Shown piece by piece: positions 43,001-53,278 of a stretch of DNA of 64,000 nt (its first letter is position 1; every line of letters starts with the position of its first letter). Source of the DNA: JBBQAA01 sp038276395 (lineage in GTDB: Bacteria; Actinomycetota; Thermoleophilia; Solirubrobacterales; Solirubrobacteraceae); assembly GCA_038276395.1 (NCBI GenBank), contig JBBQAA010000068.1, positions 1 to 64,000 on the forward strand, written 5' to 3'. The translations under genes were made by a program, and so were the position numbers. The notes under the pieces are model-generated. The model saw nothing but the letters and a program-made list of their open reading frames with translations, had not been told where the DNA came from and searched no databases.

Positions 43001-44020
43001 ATGCAGGCGCTCGTGCTCGCGGGCGGGGAGGGGACGCGCCTGCGCCCGCTGACCTCGACGATGCCGAAGCCGGTCGTGCCGCTCGTCGACCGGCCCTTCC
43101 TCGGCTTCATGCTCGCCTGGCTCCGCCGTCACGGCGTCGATCGCGTCGTCCTGTCCTGTGGCTATCTCGCCTCGGGCGTCTCGAGCGTCCTGCGCGACGG
43201 CGCGGAGTTCGGGATCAGCCTCGAGTACGTGGAGGAGCCCGAGCCGCTCGGCACGGGCGGCGCGATCAAGTACGCCGCCGACCGGCTCGACGAGCGCTTC
43301 CTGTGCCTGAACGGGGACGTCCTCACCGACATGGACCTGACCGCGCAGCTCGGCCGTCACGAGGCGATGGGGGCGCGGGCGACGCTCGCGCTCATCCCCG
43401 TCGACGACCCCTCCGCCTACGGGCTCGTGCGGGCGGGGGAGGACGGCCGGGTCGCCGCCTTCCTGGAGAAGCCGGAGCCGCAGGAGATCGACACGAACCT
43501 CGTCAACGCGGGCGCCTACGTGCTCGAGCGGAGCGTGCTCGACGTGATGCCCCCGTCGGGGCCGTGCTCGATCGAGCGTGACGTCTTCCCGAAGCTCATC
43601 GGGGACGGGCTCGCGGCCTACGCCCACGAGGCCTACTGGCTCGACATCGGGACCCCGCAGCGCTACCTGGAGGGAACCTGGGCGATCCTCGAGGGGGAGG
43701 TGGAGGCTCCGGAGGTCGCGCGGATCGGTGTGGGGGTCGAGGTCGCCGGGGACGCCGAGGTGGGTGAGCGGGTCGTGCTCGGGGCGGGCGCGCGTGTCGG
43801 CGCGCGCTCGGTGGTGCAGGAGTCGGTCGTGCTGCGAGGGGGCCGCGTGGGGGCCGACTGCCGCCTCGAGCGCTGCATCCTTGCGCCGGGGGTGCGCGTC
43901 GGCGACGGCGCGCGGGTCGAGCCGGGCGCGGTTCTCGGTGCCGAGGCGCGGGTCGCGCCCGGGGCGCTCGTGGCCGCGGGCGCGCGGGTCGCGCCGGGCG
44001 CCGAGGTTCCGGCGGGGTGA
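43001..44020 (+). CDS. mannose-1-phosphate guanylyltransferase (nucleotidyltransferase plus hexapeptide repeats)
   Basis: A 339-residue NTP-transferase: signature LVLAGGEGTRLRPLTSTMPKP at the start, LGTGGAIKYA and LCLNGDVLTDMD (metal Asp), and FLEKPEP. Residues about 235-335 form left-handed beta-helix repeats. The sequence fits the GDP-mannose pyrophosphorylase group, though UDP-glucose or dTDP-glucose specificity cannot be excluded. The next gene, a PGI/PMI-type isomerase, overlaps by GTGA and would supply mannose-6-phosphate, which supports the mannose assignment. Confidence 0.85.
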   Translation: MQALVLAGGEGTRLRPLTSTMPKPVVPLVDRPFLGFMLAWLRRHGVDRVVLSCGYLASGVSSVLRDGAEFGISLEYVEEPEPLGTGGAIKYAADRLDERFLCLNGDVLTDMDLTAQLGRHEAMGARATLALIPVDDPSAYGLVRAGEDGRVAAFLEKPEPQEIDTNLVNAGAYVLERSVLDVMPPSGPCSIERDVFPKLIGDGLAAYAHEAYWLDIGTPQRYLEGTWAILEGEVEAPEVARIGVGVEVAGDAEVGERVVLGAGARVGARSVVQESVVLRGGRVGADCRLERCILAPGVRVGDGARVEPGAVLGAEARVAPGALVAAGARVAPGAEVPAG

Positions 44021-44964
44021 GCGCGGCCGGGCCCGAGGACGCCCGGGAGCTGCCCGACCACCTCCGGGACGCGCTGTGGCGGGCGGAGTCGGTGCAGCTC
44101 GCGCGTCGTGATTCGCCGGGTGGGCTCGTGGTGGTCGGCGGCGGCGAGGCCGGGCTTGCCGGTCCGCTCGCGGTCGCCGCGCTCGGGGACCGCGCCACGC
44201 GGCCGATCGTCGTCGTGGCGCCCCCGGCGGCGTCGGCGGAGAGCGCCGTGCTCCTGCTGTCCTATTCGGGGGAGGACGAGGAGGCCCTCAGCGCCTACGC
44301 GGAGGCGGGCGCCCGCGGCGCCCGGCGCGTGGTCGCCACGGCCGGCGGCCGCCTCGCCGCGGCGGCCCGCGCCGACGGGGTTCCGGTGATTCCACTCCCC
44401 GCCGCGCTCAGCCCGGGCGCGGCGACGGTGTACTTCATGGTCGCGGTGCTGGCGGTGGCCGCCGCGTGCGGCGCGGCTCCGGATGCCGCGGCGGAGGTCG
44501 AGGCCGCAGCGGGGTTGTCGGAGCGGCTGCTCGCCGCCTGGAGCGCCGGCGGCTCCGAGGCTTCGCTGCCGCGCTCAATCGCCGAGGATCTGGCGGAGCA
44601 CGACACCGCGGTGATCCTCGGTGAGGGTCTCGCCACGCCCGCGGCCGAGCGCTGGGCTCGTCAGCTCCGGGGGATCGCCGGACGGACCGCCTTCGCCGGC
44701 CAGCCGGATCTCACCGCCGACTTCACGGCGGTGCTCTTGCACGAGGAAGCGGAGTCCGGCGCGGCCGCGCGGGAGCGAAGCCGGCCGATCCTGGACGCCC
44801 TCGGCCTCCAGGCGGAGACGATCGTTGGGCGTTGCGCCCGCGGCGAGACCCGCACCGAGCGCCTGCTCTCCCTCGTCCTGCTCGGCGACCTCGTCGCGCT
44901 CGCGCTCGCTGAGCCGAGTTCGTCCCGGATCCATTCGGAAGGCGAGGGGATCGGGGACGGCTAG
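44017..44964 (+). CDS. bifunctional phosphoglucose/phosphomannose isomerase-like SIS protein
   Basis: A 315-residue double SIS-domain protein of the archaeal/actinobacterial PGI/PMI type, interconverting fructose-6-P with glucose-6-P or mannose-6-P. Features: VVVGGGEAGLAGPLAVAAL, the phosphosugar-binding VLLLSYSGEDEEAL, LPAALSPGAATVYFM and a second SIS motif VILGEGLATPAAERWARQL. Coupled by overlap to the upstream guanylyltransferase, indicating a GDP-mannose supply unit. A hairpin terminator follows. Confidence 0.85.
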   Translation: MSAAGPEDARELPDHLRDALWRAESVQLARRDSPGGLVVVGGGEAGLAGPLAVAALGDRATRPIVVVAPPAASAESAVLLLSYSGEDEEALSAYAEAGARGARRVVATAGGRLAAAARADGVPVIPLPAALSPGAATVYFMVAVLAVAAACGAAPDAAAEVEAAAGLSERLLAAWSAGGSEASLPRSIAEDLAEHDTAVILGEGLATPAAERWARQLRGIAGRTAFAGQPDLTADFTAVLLHEEAESGAAARERSRPILDALGLQAETIVGRCARGETRTERLLSLVLLGDLVALALAEPSSSRIHSEGEGIGDG

Positions 44965-44975
44965 CTCGCGGCGCC

Positions 44976-44994
44976 GGCGGTCTCCGCGACCGCC
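44976..44994 (+). terminator. stem-loop after the PGI/PMI gene
   Basis: GGCGGTC (44976-44982), loop TCCGC, GACCGCC (44988-44994): a perfect 7-bp GC-rich stem 12 bases after the stop codon. No T tract, as is common in high-GC actinobacteria. Confidence 0.55.
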
Positions 44995-45064
44995 GTCCGG
45001 TTGGGAAGAGGGGGTGCACCGGCGTCGCTTTGTCGCCCGCGCGACCTGAGGAGACGCCAATACC

Positions 45065-45228
45065 ACGAAACGGTTGCGGGGCGATCGTTTCGTCGACCTG
45101 GCCGCCGGGATGCGCGCGTCGTCGACAAACCGACGCCCCAGGAGACCACCGCGGCGGAAACGCCTCCCCCTCCTCGCTCCCTCCCGGCCCGTCCTGTCCC
45201 AAAACCTTGACACGCCCGTGGTAAGGTT
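45065..45228 (+). promoter_or_regulatory. regulatory interval upstream of merR-ahcY
   Basis: ACGAAACG (45065-45072) and CGTTTCGT (45086-45093) form a perfect 8-bp inverted repeat. Closer to the MerR gene, AACCTT (45203-45208) and AAGGTT (45223-45228) form a dyad with 14 bases between, typical of MerR-family sites. TTGACA (45207-45212) overlaps its left arm. The MerR protein probably binds here and controls itself and ahcY. I looked for a SAH riboswitch pattern and did not find one. Confidence 0.45.
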
Positions 45229-45240
45229 CGCCCCCATCGT

Positions 45241-45590
45241 ATGGAGGCCCTGACGATCCAAGAGGCGGCGGAGACGACGGGGTGGTCGCCCCGGATGCTC
45301 CGCTACATCGAGCGCGCCGGGCTCGTCGAGCCGCGGCGCTCGGCCTCCGGCTACCGCCTCTACGGCCCCGGAGAGCTGCAGCGGCTCCGCACGCTCGGGG
45401 GGCTCGTGCGCGGGTTCGGGATGGGCCTCTCCGACGTCGGATTCGCCCAGCGCCTGCGCGGCGATGCAGATCTGCGCGCGGCGGTGGAGTCCTGGCTCGA
45501 CGCCGAGCCGCGGCGCCCGCAGGAGGTCCCGCCCGCCGACTGGCTGCGCTGGGAGCAGGAAAAGCACGAGAAGCTTCTACTGGAGATGAC

Positions 45591-45594
<4 letters not shown>
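45241..45594 (+). CDS. MerR-family regulator coupled to ahcY
   Basis: A 117-residue regulator with the MerR helix-turn-helix and wing (LTIQEAAETTGWSPRMLRYIE, then RRSASGYRLYG; in parts) and a short helical C-terminus (EQEKHEKLLLEM). It lacks the cysteine cluster of metal-sensing members. The stop overlaps ahcY as ATGA. The same MerR-ahcY pairing occurs in other actinobacteria, so it likely senses a methylation-cycle metabolite; this is an inference. Confidence 0.88.
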
Positions 45595-47036
<1,442 letters not shown>

Positions 47037-47097
47037 CCCCGCGGCTCCGGGCTCGGCCGGCGCGGGCGCGGCCCGTATCGGCTGGGCCGAGAGCCAG

Positions 47098-48249
47098 ATG
47101 CCGGTGCTCCGCTCGATCCGCGCGCGCTGGGAGGAGCGCCGCCCGCTCGCCGGCGTCGCCGTCGCCGCCTGCCTGCACGTGACGCCCGAGACGGCGGTGC
47201 TCGTCGGCGCGCTCGTGGGCGGGGGCGCGCGCGTCGCGCTGTGCGCGGCCAACCCGCTCTCCACCCAGGACGACGTCGTCGGCGCGCTCTCCGCCGAGCC
47301 GGAAGTCGCCGTGCGCGCCGCGCGCGGGGAGGGCCCCGAGGCCTACGCCGCCCACGTCGCCGAGCTGGCCGCGGGAGCGCCCGACGTCGTCCTCGACGAC
47401 GGGGCCGACCTGCTGCTCGCCTGCGCGGAGCGCGGCGGCGCCCGGGGCGGCACCGAGGAGACGACGACCGGGCTGCTGCGCCTGCGCCGCGCCCCGCCGC
47501 CCTTCCCCGTCCTCGCCGTCAACGAGGCGCGCACCGAGCGCACCGCCAACGACCGCCACGGCACGGGCCAGTCGGCGCTCGACGGGATCCTCCGCGCCAC
47601 GAACCTGCTGCTCGCCGGGCACACGCTCGTCGTGCTCGGCTACGGCTGGGCGGGGCAGGGGATCGCCCAGCGCGCGCGGGGCGCGGGTGCGGCGGTCATC
47701 GTCTGCGAGGTCGAGCCCGGGCGTGCGCTGGAGGCGCGTATGGAGGGCTACGAGGTCATGCCCGCGCTGGCCGCCGCCGCGCGCGGCGACCTGTTCGTCA
47801 CGGTCACGGGCTCGCGCGGCGTGCTGCGCGCCGAGCACTTCGCCCGCATGAAGGACGGCGCCGTGCTCGCCAACGCCGGCCACTTCGACGTCGAGATCGA
47901 CCTCGACGCGCTGCTCGTCGCCGCCGAGGGGCCCCCGCGCGCCGTCCGGCCGCTCGTGCAGGAGTACCGCGTGGCGGGCGGCCGCCGCCTGAACCTGCTG
48001 GCCGCGGGCCGGGTCGTCAACCTGGCGGCCGCCGAGGGCCATCCCGCCGCGGTCATGGACGTCTCCTTCGCGCTGCAGGCGCTCTGCGTGGAGCATCTCG
48101 TCACGGGGGAGGGAGCCCTCGCGCCGGGGGTCGGGCCGGTGCCCGACGCGCTCGACGCCGAGGTCGCGCGGCTGAAGCTCGGCGCGCTGGGGGTCGAGAT
48201 CGACTCGCTGTCCGAGGAGCAGATGCGCTACCTCCGGGCCTGGACCTGA
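47098..48249 (+). CDS. S-adenosylhomocysteinase-like paralogue, archaeal/Thermotoga type, altered active site
   Basis: A 383-residue protein resembling the short SAHase of Thermotoga and archaea: CLHVTPETAVL, NPLSTQDDVV, EETTTGLLRL, RHGTGQSALDGILRATNLLLAG, VVLGYGWAGQGIAQRARGAGA, NAGHFDVEIDL, and C-terminal LSEEQMRYLRAW. In place of the catalytic TKxxFD segment it has TERTANDRHG, so the catalytic lysine appears as Glu and the aspartate as Asn. It may be inactive, or act on another nucleoside-homocysteine such as S-inosylhomocysteine. ATG 47098 is the first start, but homology (RIGWAESQ) begins about 6 codons earlier, where no ATG or GTG exists. Confidence 0.8.
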   Translation: MPVLRSIRARWEERRPLAGVAVAACLHVTPETAVLVGALVGGGARVALCAANPLSTQDDVVGALSAEPEVAVRAARGEGPEAYAAHVAELAAGAPDVVLDDGADLLLACAERGGARGGTEETTTGLLRLRRAPPPFPVLAVNEARTERTANDRHGTGQSALDGILRATNLLLAGHTLVVLGYGWAGQGIAQRARGAGAAVIVCEVEPGRALEARMEGYEVMPALAAAARGDLFVTVTGSRGVLRAEHFARMKDGAVLANAGHFDVEIDLDALLVAAEGPPRAVRPLVQEYRVAGGRRLNLLAAGRVVNLAAAEGHPAAVMDVSFALQALCVEHLVTGEGALAPGVGPVPDALDAEVARLKLGALGVEIDSLSEEQMRYLRAWT

Positions 48250-48264
48250 CCTAACATCCGCTCG

Positions 48265-49257
48265 ATGGAGCTGCAGCTCGACTACTTCGAGCAGGTCACG
48301 GTGTCACCGGAGCTGACGCTGCTGCGGATCGGGGGCGAGTGGGAGGACGGCTTTCCCACGGCCCACCCGGTCCTCATCGTCGTCAACGGCTCCGAACGCC
48401 GCGACGTAGCCGCGCTGCCGAGCGGCGCGGGCGACGATCTCACCGAGGAGTGGCACGCGGCCTTCGGCGTTCCCGCCGGCGCGGTGCGTCGGGACACCCT
48501 CTACCGGCTCGACGTGGGGCGCGAGATCCCGCTGCCCGTACCCGCGCATCGCGCGGCCGCGCCCGCCGAGCCGGCGCTGGTCGAGCCGCGCCCCGAGGCC
48601 GCCGCGATCGAAGAGCCGGCCGCGGCGGAGCCCGCCGCGGTGCGGAGCGAGGCGCCCGAGAGCGAGAGGCCGGCGCCCCCCGCCGCGCCCGTCCCCGCGC
48701 GACGCGCCGAGCCGATCAGCGTCGCCCACGACGAGCCCCTCCCGCCGGCGCGGGCGGCCTTCCGCCGGCTGCTCGGCTTCCTCTTCGCCGCGCTCGTGAT
48801 CGGTCTCGCCGGGGCCTGGATCGCCGGGGCGTTCTCCCGCCACGGGGGCGGCGGCGCCGACACGACCCCCCAGACCACGGCGACCGCGCTGCGCCCGCGC
48901 ACGAGCCCGCGCGCCGGCGTCGTGCCGGTCGCGCTCACCCCGCTGCCGGGGATCGGCTCCGGCGCCGCGGTCGCCGCGCGCCTGCGCGGCGACCGCCTGA
49001 CGCTCGACCTACGCGGGCTCGGTGCCGGCGTCTTCCAGGTCTGGGCGTACAACTCCATACTCGACTCGGTGCCGCTCGGCGCGTCGTTCCGCGGCCCGGC
49101 GCGCACGGTCGCGGTGCGCGTGCCGGCCGGGAACGGCTACCGCTACATCGATGTCTCCCGCGAGGGGGACGAGAACCCCGGCCACAGCGGCCGGAGCGTC
49201 GTCCGCGTGGCGATCGCGGCGCTCAGGAGAAGCGCAGCTTCAGTCCCGGGAGGATGA
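48265..49257 (+). CDS. hypothetical single-pass membrane protein
   Basis: A 330-residue protein of unknown function. Residues 1-90 form a soluble cytosolic domain (LTLLRIGGEWEDGFPTAH), 95-165 a Pro/Ala/Glu-rich linker, about 172-190 a single helix (LLGFLFAALVIGLAGAWIAG), then a Thr-rich linker. The extracytoplasmic C-terminal domain (GVFQVWAYNSILDSVPLGA, VRVPAGNGYRYIDVSREGD) recalls anti-sigma-factor RskA-like C-terminal domains. TAACAT ends 7 bases before ATG 48265, a leaderless arrangement. The last 35 bases overlap the convergent LysM gene. Confidence 0.65.
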   Translation: MELQLDYFEQVTVSPELTLLRIGGEWEDGFPTAHPVLIVVNGSERRDVAALPSGAGDDLTEEWHAAFGVPAGAVRRDTLYRLDVGREIPLPVPAHRAAAPAEPALVEPRPEAAAIEEPAAAEPAAVRSEAPESERPAPPAAPVPARRAEPISVAHDEPLPPARAAFRRLLGFLFAALVIGLAGAWIAGAFSRHGGGGADTTPQTTATALRPRTSPRAGVVPVALTPLPGIGSGAAVAARLRGDRLTLDLRGLGAGVFQVWAYNSILDSVPLGASFRGPARTVAVRVPAGNGYRYIDVSREGDENPGHSGRSVVRVAIAALRRSAASVPGG

Positions 49258-50167
49258 GGTTCGGGTCGCCGCTGACGACGTGCGCGCGGTTCATGCGCCA
49301 GATCCGCCAGACCTTGGCGGCGATCCTCGCGTTCGAGGCGCCCCATCCGAGCCGGTCCTCCGCGATCGACCACAGGGAGTCCCCTCGCCGGACGACGTAG
49401 GTGCTGTGCGTCGCCGCCGTGCCGCTCGACGTCTGCTTGTGCGCGACCTTCCGAGGCGTGGCCCGCGCCTTGGGCGCCTTCGCCATCTTGCGGGTGGAGG
49501 ACACGCGTGCCGCGCTCGGGTCGCGGGTGACCTCGAAGCGGGTGCGCTTGCCGCGCGAGCCGACGACGATGATCGTCGTCGCCGACCCTGCCCGCAGGCG
49601 CACACCCGAGATGGAGAGCGCCGCCTTGCCCGTCCTCGGCTGCATCGCCCCGAAGTCGTGCTTGCCGGGCTTGAGCGTCAGGTAGGGGGAGACCGCCCCG
49701 AAGCGAAAGTCCCGCGCGACCGTCTTTCCGTCCACCGCGACGTCGGGGGAGCCGAGCTCGGGGGCGGCGTGGATGACGCGCACCCGGGCCTGGCCCGGGC
49801 GCCCGCGCCCGTCCGGCACGAGGACGAGCTTCGGCCCGGCGCTCGGGGAGAGCGCGACGACCGTGTAGTGGCGGCCGCTCAGCAGGTTGGCGGCGGTGGT
49901 CGCGACGACCTTCCCGCCCACCTCCAGCCCGAGCTTGACCGAACCGGTGATCGTGCTCGCGTAGGAGCTCTCGGCGCCGAAGGCGGCCTGGCCGAGAGTC
50001 TGCTTGACCTTGCCGTCCCTCCCGATGACGACGAGCTGGCCCTCGCCGGCGCCCGGCACGGCGTGGGCGAAGCGGAGCTCCGCGTTCGCTGCGGCGATGC
50101 CGGGGAAGATGGCCACGGGCAACAGCCCGGCGGCCAGGACTCGTATGGCGCTCTGCTTTCCGTGCAT
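49223..50167 (-). CDS. secreted DUF4397 and LysM domain protein
   Basis: A 314-residue exported protein: N-terminal signal peptide (SAIRVLAAGLLPVAIFPGIAAANA in parts), a DUF4397-like beta domain (LRFAHAVPGAGEGQLVV and ARVRVIHAAPELGSPDVAVDG), a basic linker, and a C-terminal LysM motif (TYVVRRGDSLWSIAEDRLGW, LILPGLKLRF) that would bind peptidoglycan. GAGGAG precedes ATG 50167 by a few bases, a proper ribosome-binding site. Probable cell-wall-associated structural or adhesive protein. Confidence 0.82.
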   Translation of the reverse strand: MHGKQSAIRVLAAGLLPVAIFPGIAAANAELRFAHAVPGAGEGQLVVIGRDGKVKQTLGQAAFGAESSYASTITGSVKLGLEVGGKVVATTAANLLSGRHYTVVALSPSAGPKLVLVPDGRGRPGQARVRVIHAAPELGSPDVAVDGKTVARDFRFGAVSPYLTLKPGKHDFGAMQPRTGKAALSISGVRLRAGSATTIIVVGSRGKRTRFEVTRDPSAARVSSTRKMAKAPKARATPRKVAHKQTSSGTAATHSTYVVRRGDSLWSIAEDRLGWGASNARIAAKVWRIWRMNRAHVVSGDPNLILPGLKLRFS

Positions 50168-50294
50168 CGTGCTCCTCGCTTTTCCCCCGCGGTTCAGGGT
50201 TTCTAACTCACCAACGACCGATGGGTGCCCGAGCTTGCGCGGGTTCTGCTCAGCCGGATCAGAATTCGGACGCCTGGTACTAGGGTCACTCCGC

Positions 50295-50390
50295 GTGAGA
50301 GCCATGACCCTCCTCCCGCGCGGCGTGCCGAAGCTCGCGGGCTCCAGGGAGCCGTCCCGGTCCGGGCGCCCGCGCCCGCGCCGCGGGTGA
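50295..50390 (+). CDS. possible 31-residue leader peptide before the hydrolase gene
   Basis: GTG 50295 opens a 31-codon frame ending in TGA at 50388-50390 that overlaps the hydrolase start as GTGA. TAGGGT (50281-50286) ends 8 bases before it, as in other leaderless starts. It could be a translated leader coupled to the hydrolase, or the true N-terminus lost to a frameshift. The sequence is basic (GSREPSRSGRPRPRRG) and matches no family. Confidence 0.35.
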   Translation: MRAMTLLPRGVPKLAGSREPSRSGRPRPRRG

Positions 50391-51190
50391 GCGAGACCGC
50401 GGGGACGCTCCGGGCGCTCCTCGACCTGCGGCGCACGGCGGCGGAGCACGCCTACGGCTCCGACCCCGAGCAGACGGCGGAGCTGTACCTGCCGGACGGC
50501 GACGGTCCCCGCCCCGTCTGCGTGGCCCTCCACGGCGGCTTCTGGAAGGCGCGCTACACCCATCGCCACCTGCGGCCCCTGTGCGCGCTCATCGCCCGCC
50601 GGGGCTGGGCGGTCTGGAACCTCGAGTACCGGCGCGTGGATCGCCGTGGCGGCTGGCCGGCGACGTGGGAGGACCTGGGGGCCGGGATCGACGCGCTCGC
50701 GGGGCTCGACGCGCCGCTCGACCTCGACCGCGTGGTGGCGCTCGGCCACTCGGCCGGCGGACATCTCGCCCTCTGCGCCGCCGCGCGCCCGGGTCTGCCC
50801 GCCGGGGCGCCCGGCGCGGCGCCGCGCGTGCGGCTCCGCGCCGTGGCCGCGCTCGCCGCCGCTTCGAACCTCGAGGCCACGCGCTCGTTCCTCGCGCCGG
50901 GCGGCGCCGTGCACGATCTCATGGGCGTGACCCCCGAGGAGGCCCCGGACGAACGCTTCGCCCTCGGCAACCCGATCCACCGGATCCCGCTGGGGATCCC
51001 GGCGCTGCTCGTCCACGGCACCGAGGACACGACGGTGAGCGTCCGCCGCTCGCGGGAGTGGGTCGAGGCGGCGCGGGTGGCGGGCGACACCGTCGAGCTC
51101 GTCGAGTTCCCGGGCGAGCACCGGGCGGTCGTCGACCCGCGGCGGGAGCCGGCGCTGATTGCGCCGCGCTGGCTGGACGAGTTCCGGTAG
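50387..51190 (+). CDS. alpha/beta hydrolase (kynurenine formamidase/esterase-like)
   Basis: A 267-residue serine hydrolase: oxyanion motif VALHGGFWKARYTHRHL (HGG), NLEYRRVDRRGGWP, nucleophile elbow ALGHSAGGHLAL, a late LLVHGTEDTTVSV aspartate and a GEHRAVVDP histidine. HGGFWK and the overall length resemble kynurenine formamidases and related esterases; the natural substrate is not known. GTG 50387 overlaps a short upstream frame. Not part of an obvious pathway cluster. Confidence 0.82.
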   Translation: MSETAGTLRALLDLRRTAAEHAYGSDPEQTAELYLPDGDGPRPVCVALHGGFWKARYTHRHLRPLCALIARRGWAVWNLEYRRVDRRGGWPATWEDLGAGIDALAGLDAPLDLDRVVALGHSAGGHLALCAAARPGLPAGAPGAAPRVRLRAVAALAAASNLEATRSFLAPGGAVHDLMGVTPEEAPDERFALGNPIHRIPLGIPALLVHGTEDTTVSVRRSREWVEAARVAGDTVELVEFPGEHRAVVDPRREPALIAPRWLDEFR

Positions 51191-51263
51191 GGGCGCGGCG
51201 GCACCTCGCCGGAGCAGCAGACCGACGCCCGTCCCGTGGGACCGCGGCGGCCCCGCGAAGGTC

Positions 51264-52082
51264 TCACCCCGCGTAACGCTCCGCCCGCCCCGCCTCGCGC
51301 TCTGACTCCCCGAGCATCCGCACGAACAGCCAGGCCAGCGCGATCCCCATCACCACCGACTGCTCGAGGGCCATGACGAGCCCGGCGAGCGACTGGTCCT
51401 CCCCGGCGGTGAGGCCCCACTCCCGAGGCCCGTCGGCGTAGTGGGGGTAGAGGGAGTCGGGGGCGAAGGTGAGGATGATCCCGAGCAGGCCGATGCCGAG
51501 CTTCGTGGCCACGAGGTAGGCCACGGGGGCGAGGCCGTGCAGGCGGTGGCGTGAGCGGATGGGGGAGATGAGGTGCCACCAGTACAGGCCCCCGGCCAGC
51601 GCGAAGGTCAGGTGCTCGACGACGTGGATCGCCGCGTTCGTCGCCGCCGCGTCGTACAGCGCCGGGACGTGCCAGAGCCACACCCCCACCACGTAGAACC
51701 CCGCGGCGAAGCCGGGGTGGGCGAGGAAGCCGGCCTGGCGCTCGAGGCGCTGGGTCGCGCGCGTCAACGGGCGCAGGAGCACGCGCGTGAGCGCGAGCAG
51801 GCCGAGCACGGGTGCGATGTCGAGCAGCAGCACGTGCTGGACCATGTGCATGACGAGCAGACGGCCGGCGAGCGCGTCGCCGGGGCTGAGCACCCCCACG
51901 CCGACGGCGAGCAGCGCGCCGACCCAGAGCGCGAGACGGCCGGCGCCGGGGCGATGGCCGCGGGGGTCGGCGCGCACCTCGCGCCAGCGCCGCACGTAGA
52001 GCCCGAGCGCGAGGAGGACGAGGATGACGACCCCCGGCGAGAAGGTCCACGACGCGGCGACGAGCGGAACCGGCACAGACAC
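51264..52082 (-). CDS. cytochrome c oxidase assembly factor CtaG-like membrane protein
   Basis: A 272-residue protein with about seven hydrophobic helices matching the caa3_CtaG family. Typical stretches: LVMHMVQHVLLLDIAPVLGLL, GVWLWHVPALYDAA, HVVEHLTFALAGGLYWWHLI, and PREWGLTAGEDQSLAGLVMAL. Such proteins help assemble the CuA/haem-copper oxidase. The longer open frame upstream is antisense to comF; GTG 52082 is the best start. No oxidase genes are adjacent. Confidence 0.85.
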   Translation of the reverse strand: MSVPVPLVAASWTFSPGVVILVLLALGLYVRRWREVRADPRGHRPGAGRLALWVGALLAVGVGVLSPGDALAGRLLVMHMVQHVLLLDIAPVLGLLALTRVLLRPLTRATQRLERQAGFLAHPGFAAGFYVVGVWLWHVPALYDAAATNAAIHVVEHLTFALAGGLYWWHLISPIRSRHRLHGLAPVAYLVATKLGIGLLGIILTFAPDSLYPHYADGPREWGLTAGEDQSLAGLVMALEQSVVMGIALAWLFVRMLGESEREAGRAERYAG

Positions 52083-52143
52083 GCGCGTCCATTGTCGCAG
52101 TCCGAGCACCACGCGCGCGCCCGGCTGCGGGAGCATCGCGGGC

Positions 52144-52848
52144 ATGCCGCTGCCCGCCCTCCTGCGCGAGGTCCTCGCCCTCGCCGTCCCGCCCGCGTGC
52201 GCCGCCTGCCGGGCGCCGCTCCTCGCCGCCGCCGACCCGCTCTGCGGCGTCTGCCGCCGCGACCTGCCCTGGCTCCGCGGCCCGCGCTGTGAGCGGTGCG
52301 CCCTGCTCGCCCACGCGGGCGGTCGCTGTCCCGCCGCCGGCGCGGCGTGGGGGCGCGCGTGGGCGCCGCTGGCCCACGCCGGCCCCGCCCGGGCGCTCAC
52401 CGGCGCGCTCAAGTTCCGGGGCGCGCTGCCGCTCGCCGACCTGATGGCGGCGGCGATGATCGCGGGCGCGCCGCCCGGGCTCCTCGCCGAGGCGACCGTG
52501 GTGCCCGTCCCCGCCCACCCCGCCCACCGTCGCGCGCGCGGCTTCGACCACGCCGAGCTCCTCGCCCGCGCCGTCGCCGCCCGCGCGGACCGCCCGCTTC
52601 GCCGCTCCCTGACCCGCGCCGGGCCGGCCCGCTCCCAGCTCGGCGCGAGCCGGGACGAGCGCCTGGCCCGCGGCCGCGTCGAGCTCCGTCTCACGGGCCC
52701 GGCACCGCCTGCGGTCCTGCTCGTCGACGACGTCCACACGACGGGCGCGACGCTGCGCGCCTGCGCGGACGCGCTCACGTCCGAGGGCACGCTGAGACTC
52801 GACGTATTGACCTATACGCGGACGCTCCGCGGGTCTAGGATGGGGTGA
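52144..52848 (+). CDS. comF: ComF-family phosphoribosyltransferase-like protein
   Basis: A 234-residue protein with an N-terminal zinc-binding region (CAACRAPL, CGVCRRDLPWL, CERCALL) and a C-terminal PRTase fold with PRPP motif VLLVDDVHTTGATLRAC. VVPVPAHPAHRRARGFDHAELLA is the ComF signature. ComF proteins act in DNA uptake in competent bacteria and are widely kept elsewhere with unknown role. Just upstream of hpf and secA, the usual actinobacterial order. Confidence 0.9.
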   Translation: MPLPALLREVLALAVPPACAACRAPLLAAADPLCGVCRRDLPWLRGPRCERCALLAHAGGRCPAAGAAWGRAWAPLAHAGPARALTGALKFRGALPLADLMAAAMIAGAPPGLLAEATVVPVPAHPAHRRARGFDHAELLARAVAARADRPLRRSLTRAGPARSQLGASRDERLARGRVELRLTGPAPPAVLLVDDVHTTGATLRACADALTSEGTLRLDVLTYTRTLRGSRMG

Positions 52849-52886
52849 CGCCAATCCCACCGCCACCGGACCCCAGGAGGTCCCGC

Positions 52887-53249
52887 ATGAGGATCCAGGT
52901 CAAGGGCCGCAACGCGGCCATCAGCGACGAGCTCCACGAGCACGTGGTCAAGCGCTTTCGCAAGGTCGCCCGGCAGGTCTCCGAGCTGGCCGAGCTCGAT
53001 GTCGAGCTCTGGCGGGAGGACCGTGGGAAGACGCCCGACTGCTGGATCGCCGAGGCCGACCTGCGGGTCAAGGGGCTGACGCTCCGCGCCCGGGAGGAGT
53101 CGGACGACCCCAAGCGCTCGGTCAAGCTCTGCGCGCAGGACCTGGGGCGCCAGGTCAAGCGCCACCGCGACAAGCGGCGCGCCCGGCGCCGCGGCCGCGC
53201 CGCGAAGCTCGCGGGGCGCGCCGGCGGCCCGGCCGAGCCCGCCCTCTGA
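52887..53249 (+). CDS. hpf: short ribosome hibernation-promoting factor
   Basis: A 120-residue HPF/YfiA-family protein: RIQVKGRNAAISDELHEHVV, a beta strand ELDVELWREDRGK, and a DDPKRSVKLCAQDLGRQVKRHRDK helix (in parts), ending in a basic tail. It is the short form without the C-terminal dimerisation domain of long HPF. AGGAGG (52875-52880) lies 6 bases before ATG 52887, one of the best ribosome-binding sites in the window, so the earlier ATG at 52845 is rejected. Binds the 30S subunit in resting cells. Confidence 0.9.
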   Translation: MRIQVKGRNAAISDELHEHVVKRFRKVARQVSELAELDVELWREDRGKTPDCWIAEADLRVKGLTLRAREESDDPKRSVKLCAQDLGRQVKRHRDKRRARRRGRAAKLAGRAGGPAEPAL

Positions 53250-53278
53250 TCGGCGCCGTCAGGGCTCCCCGCCGCGGC

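Noticed and set aside
44965..45240. SAH or SAM riboswitch before merR-ahcY
   Set aside because: The interval has two dyads but I could not fit the SAH riboswitch core; a MerR-type site explains the proximal dyad better. A covariance-model search would settle it.
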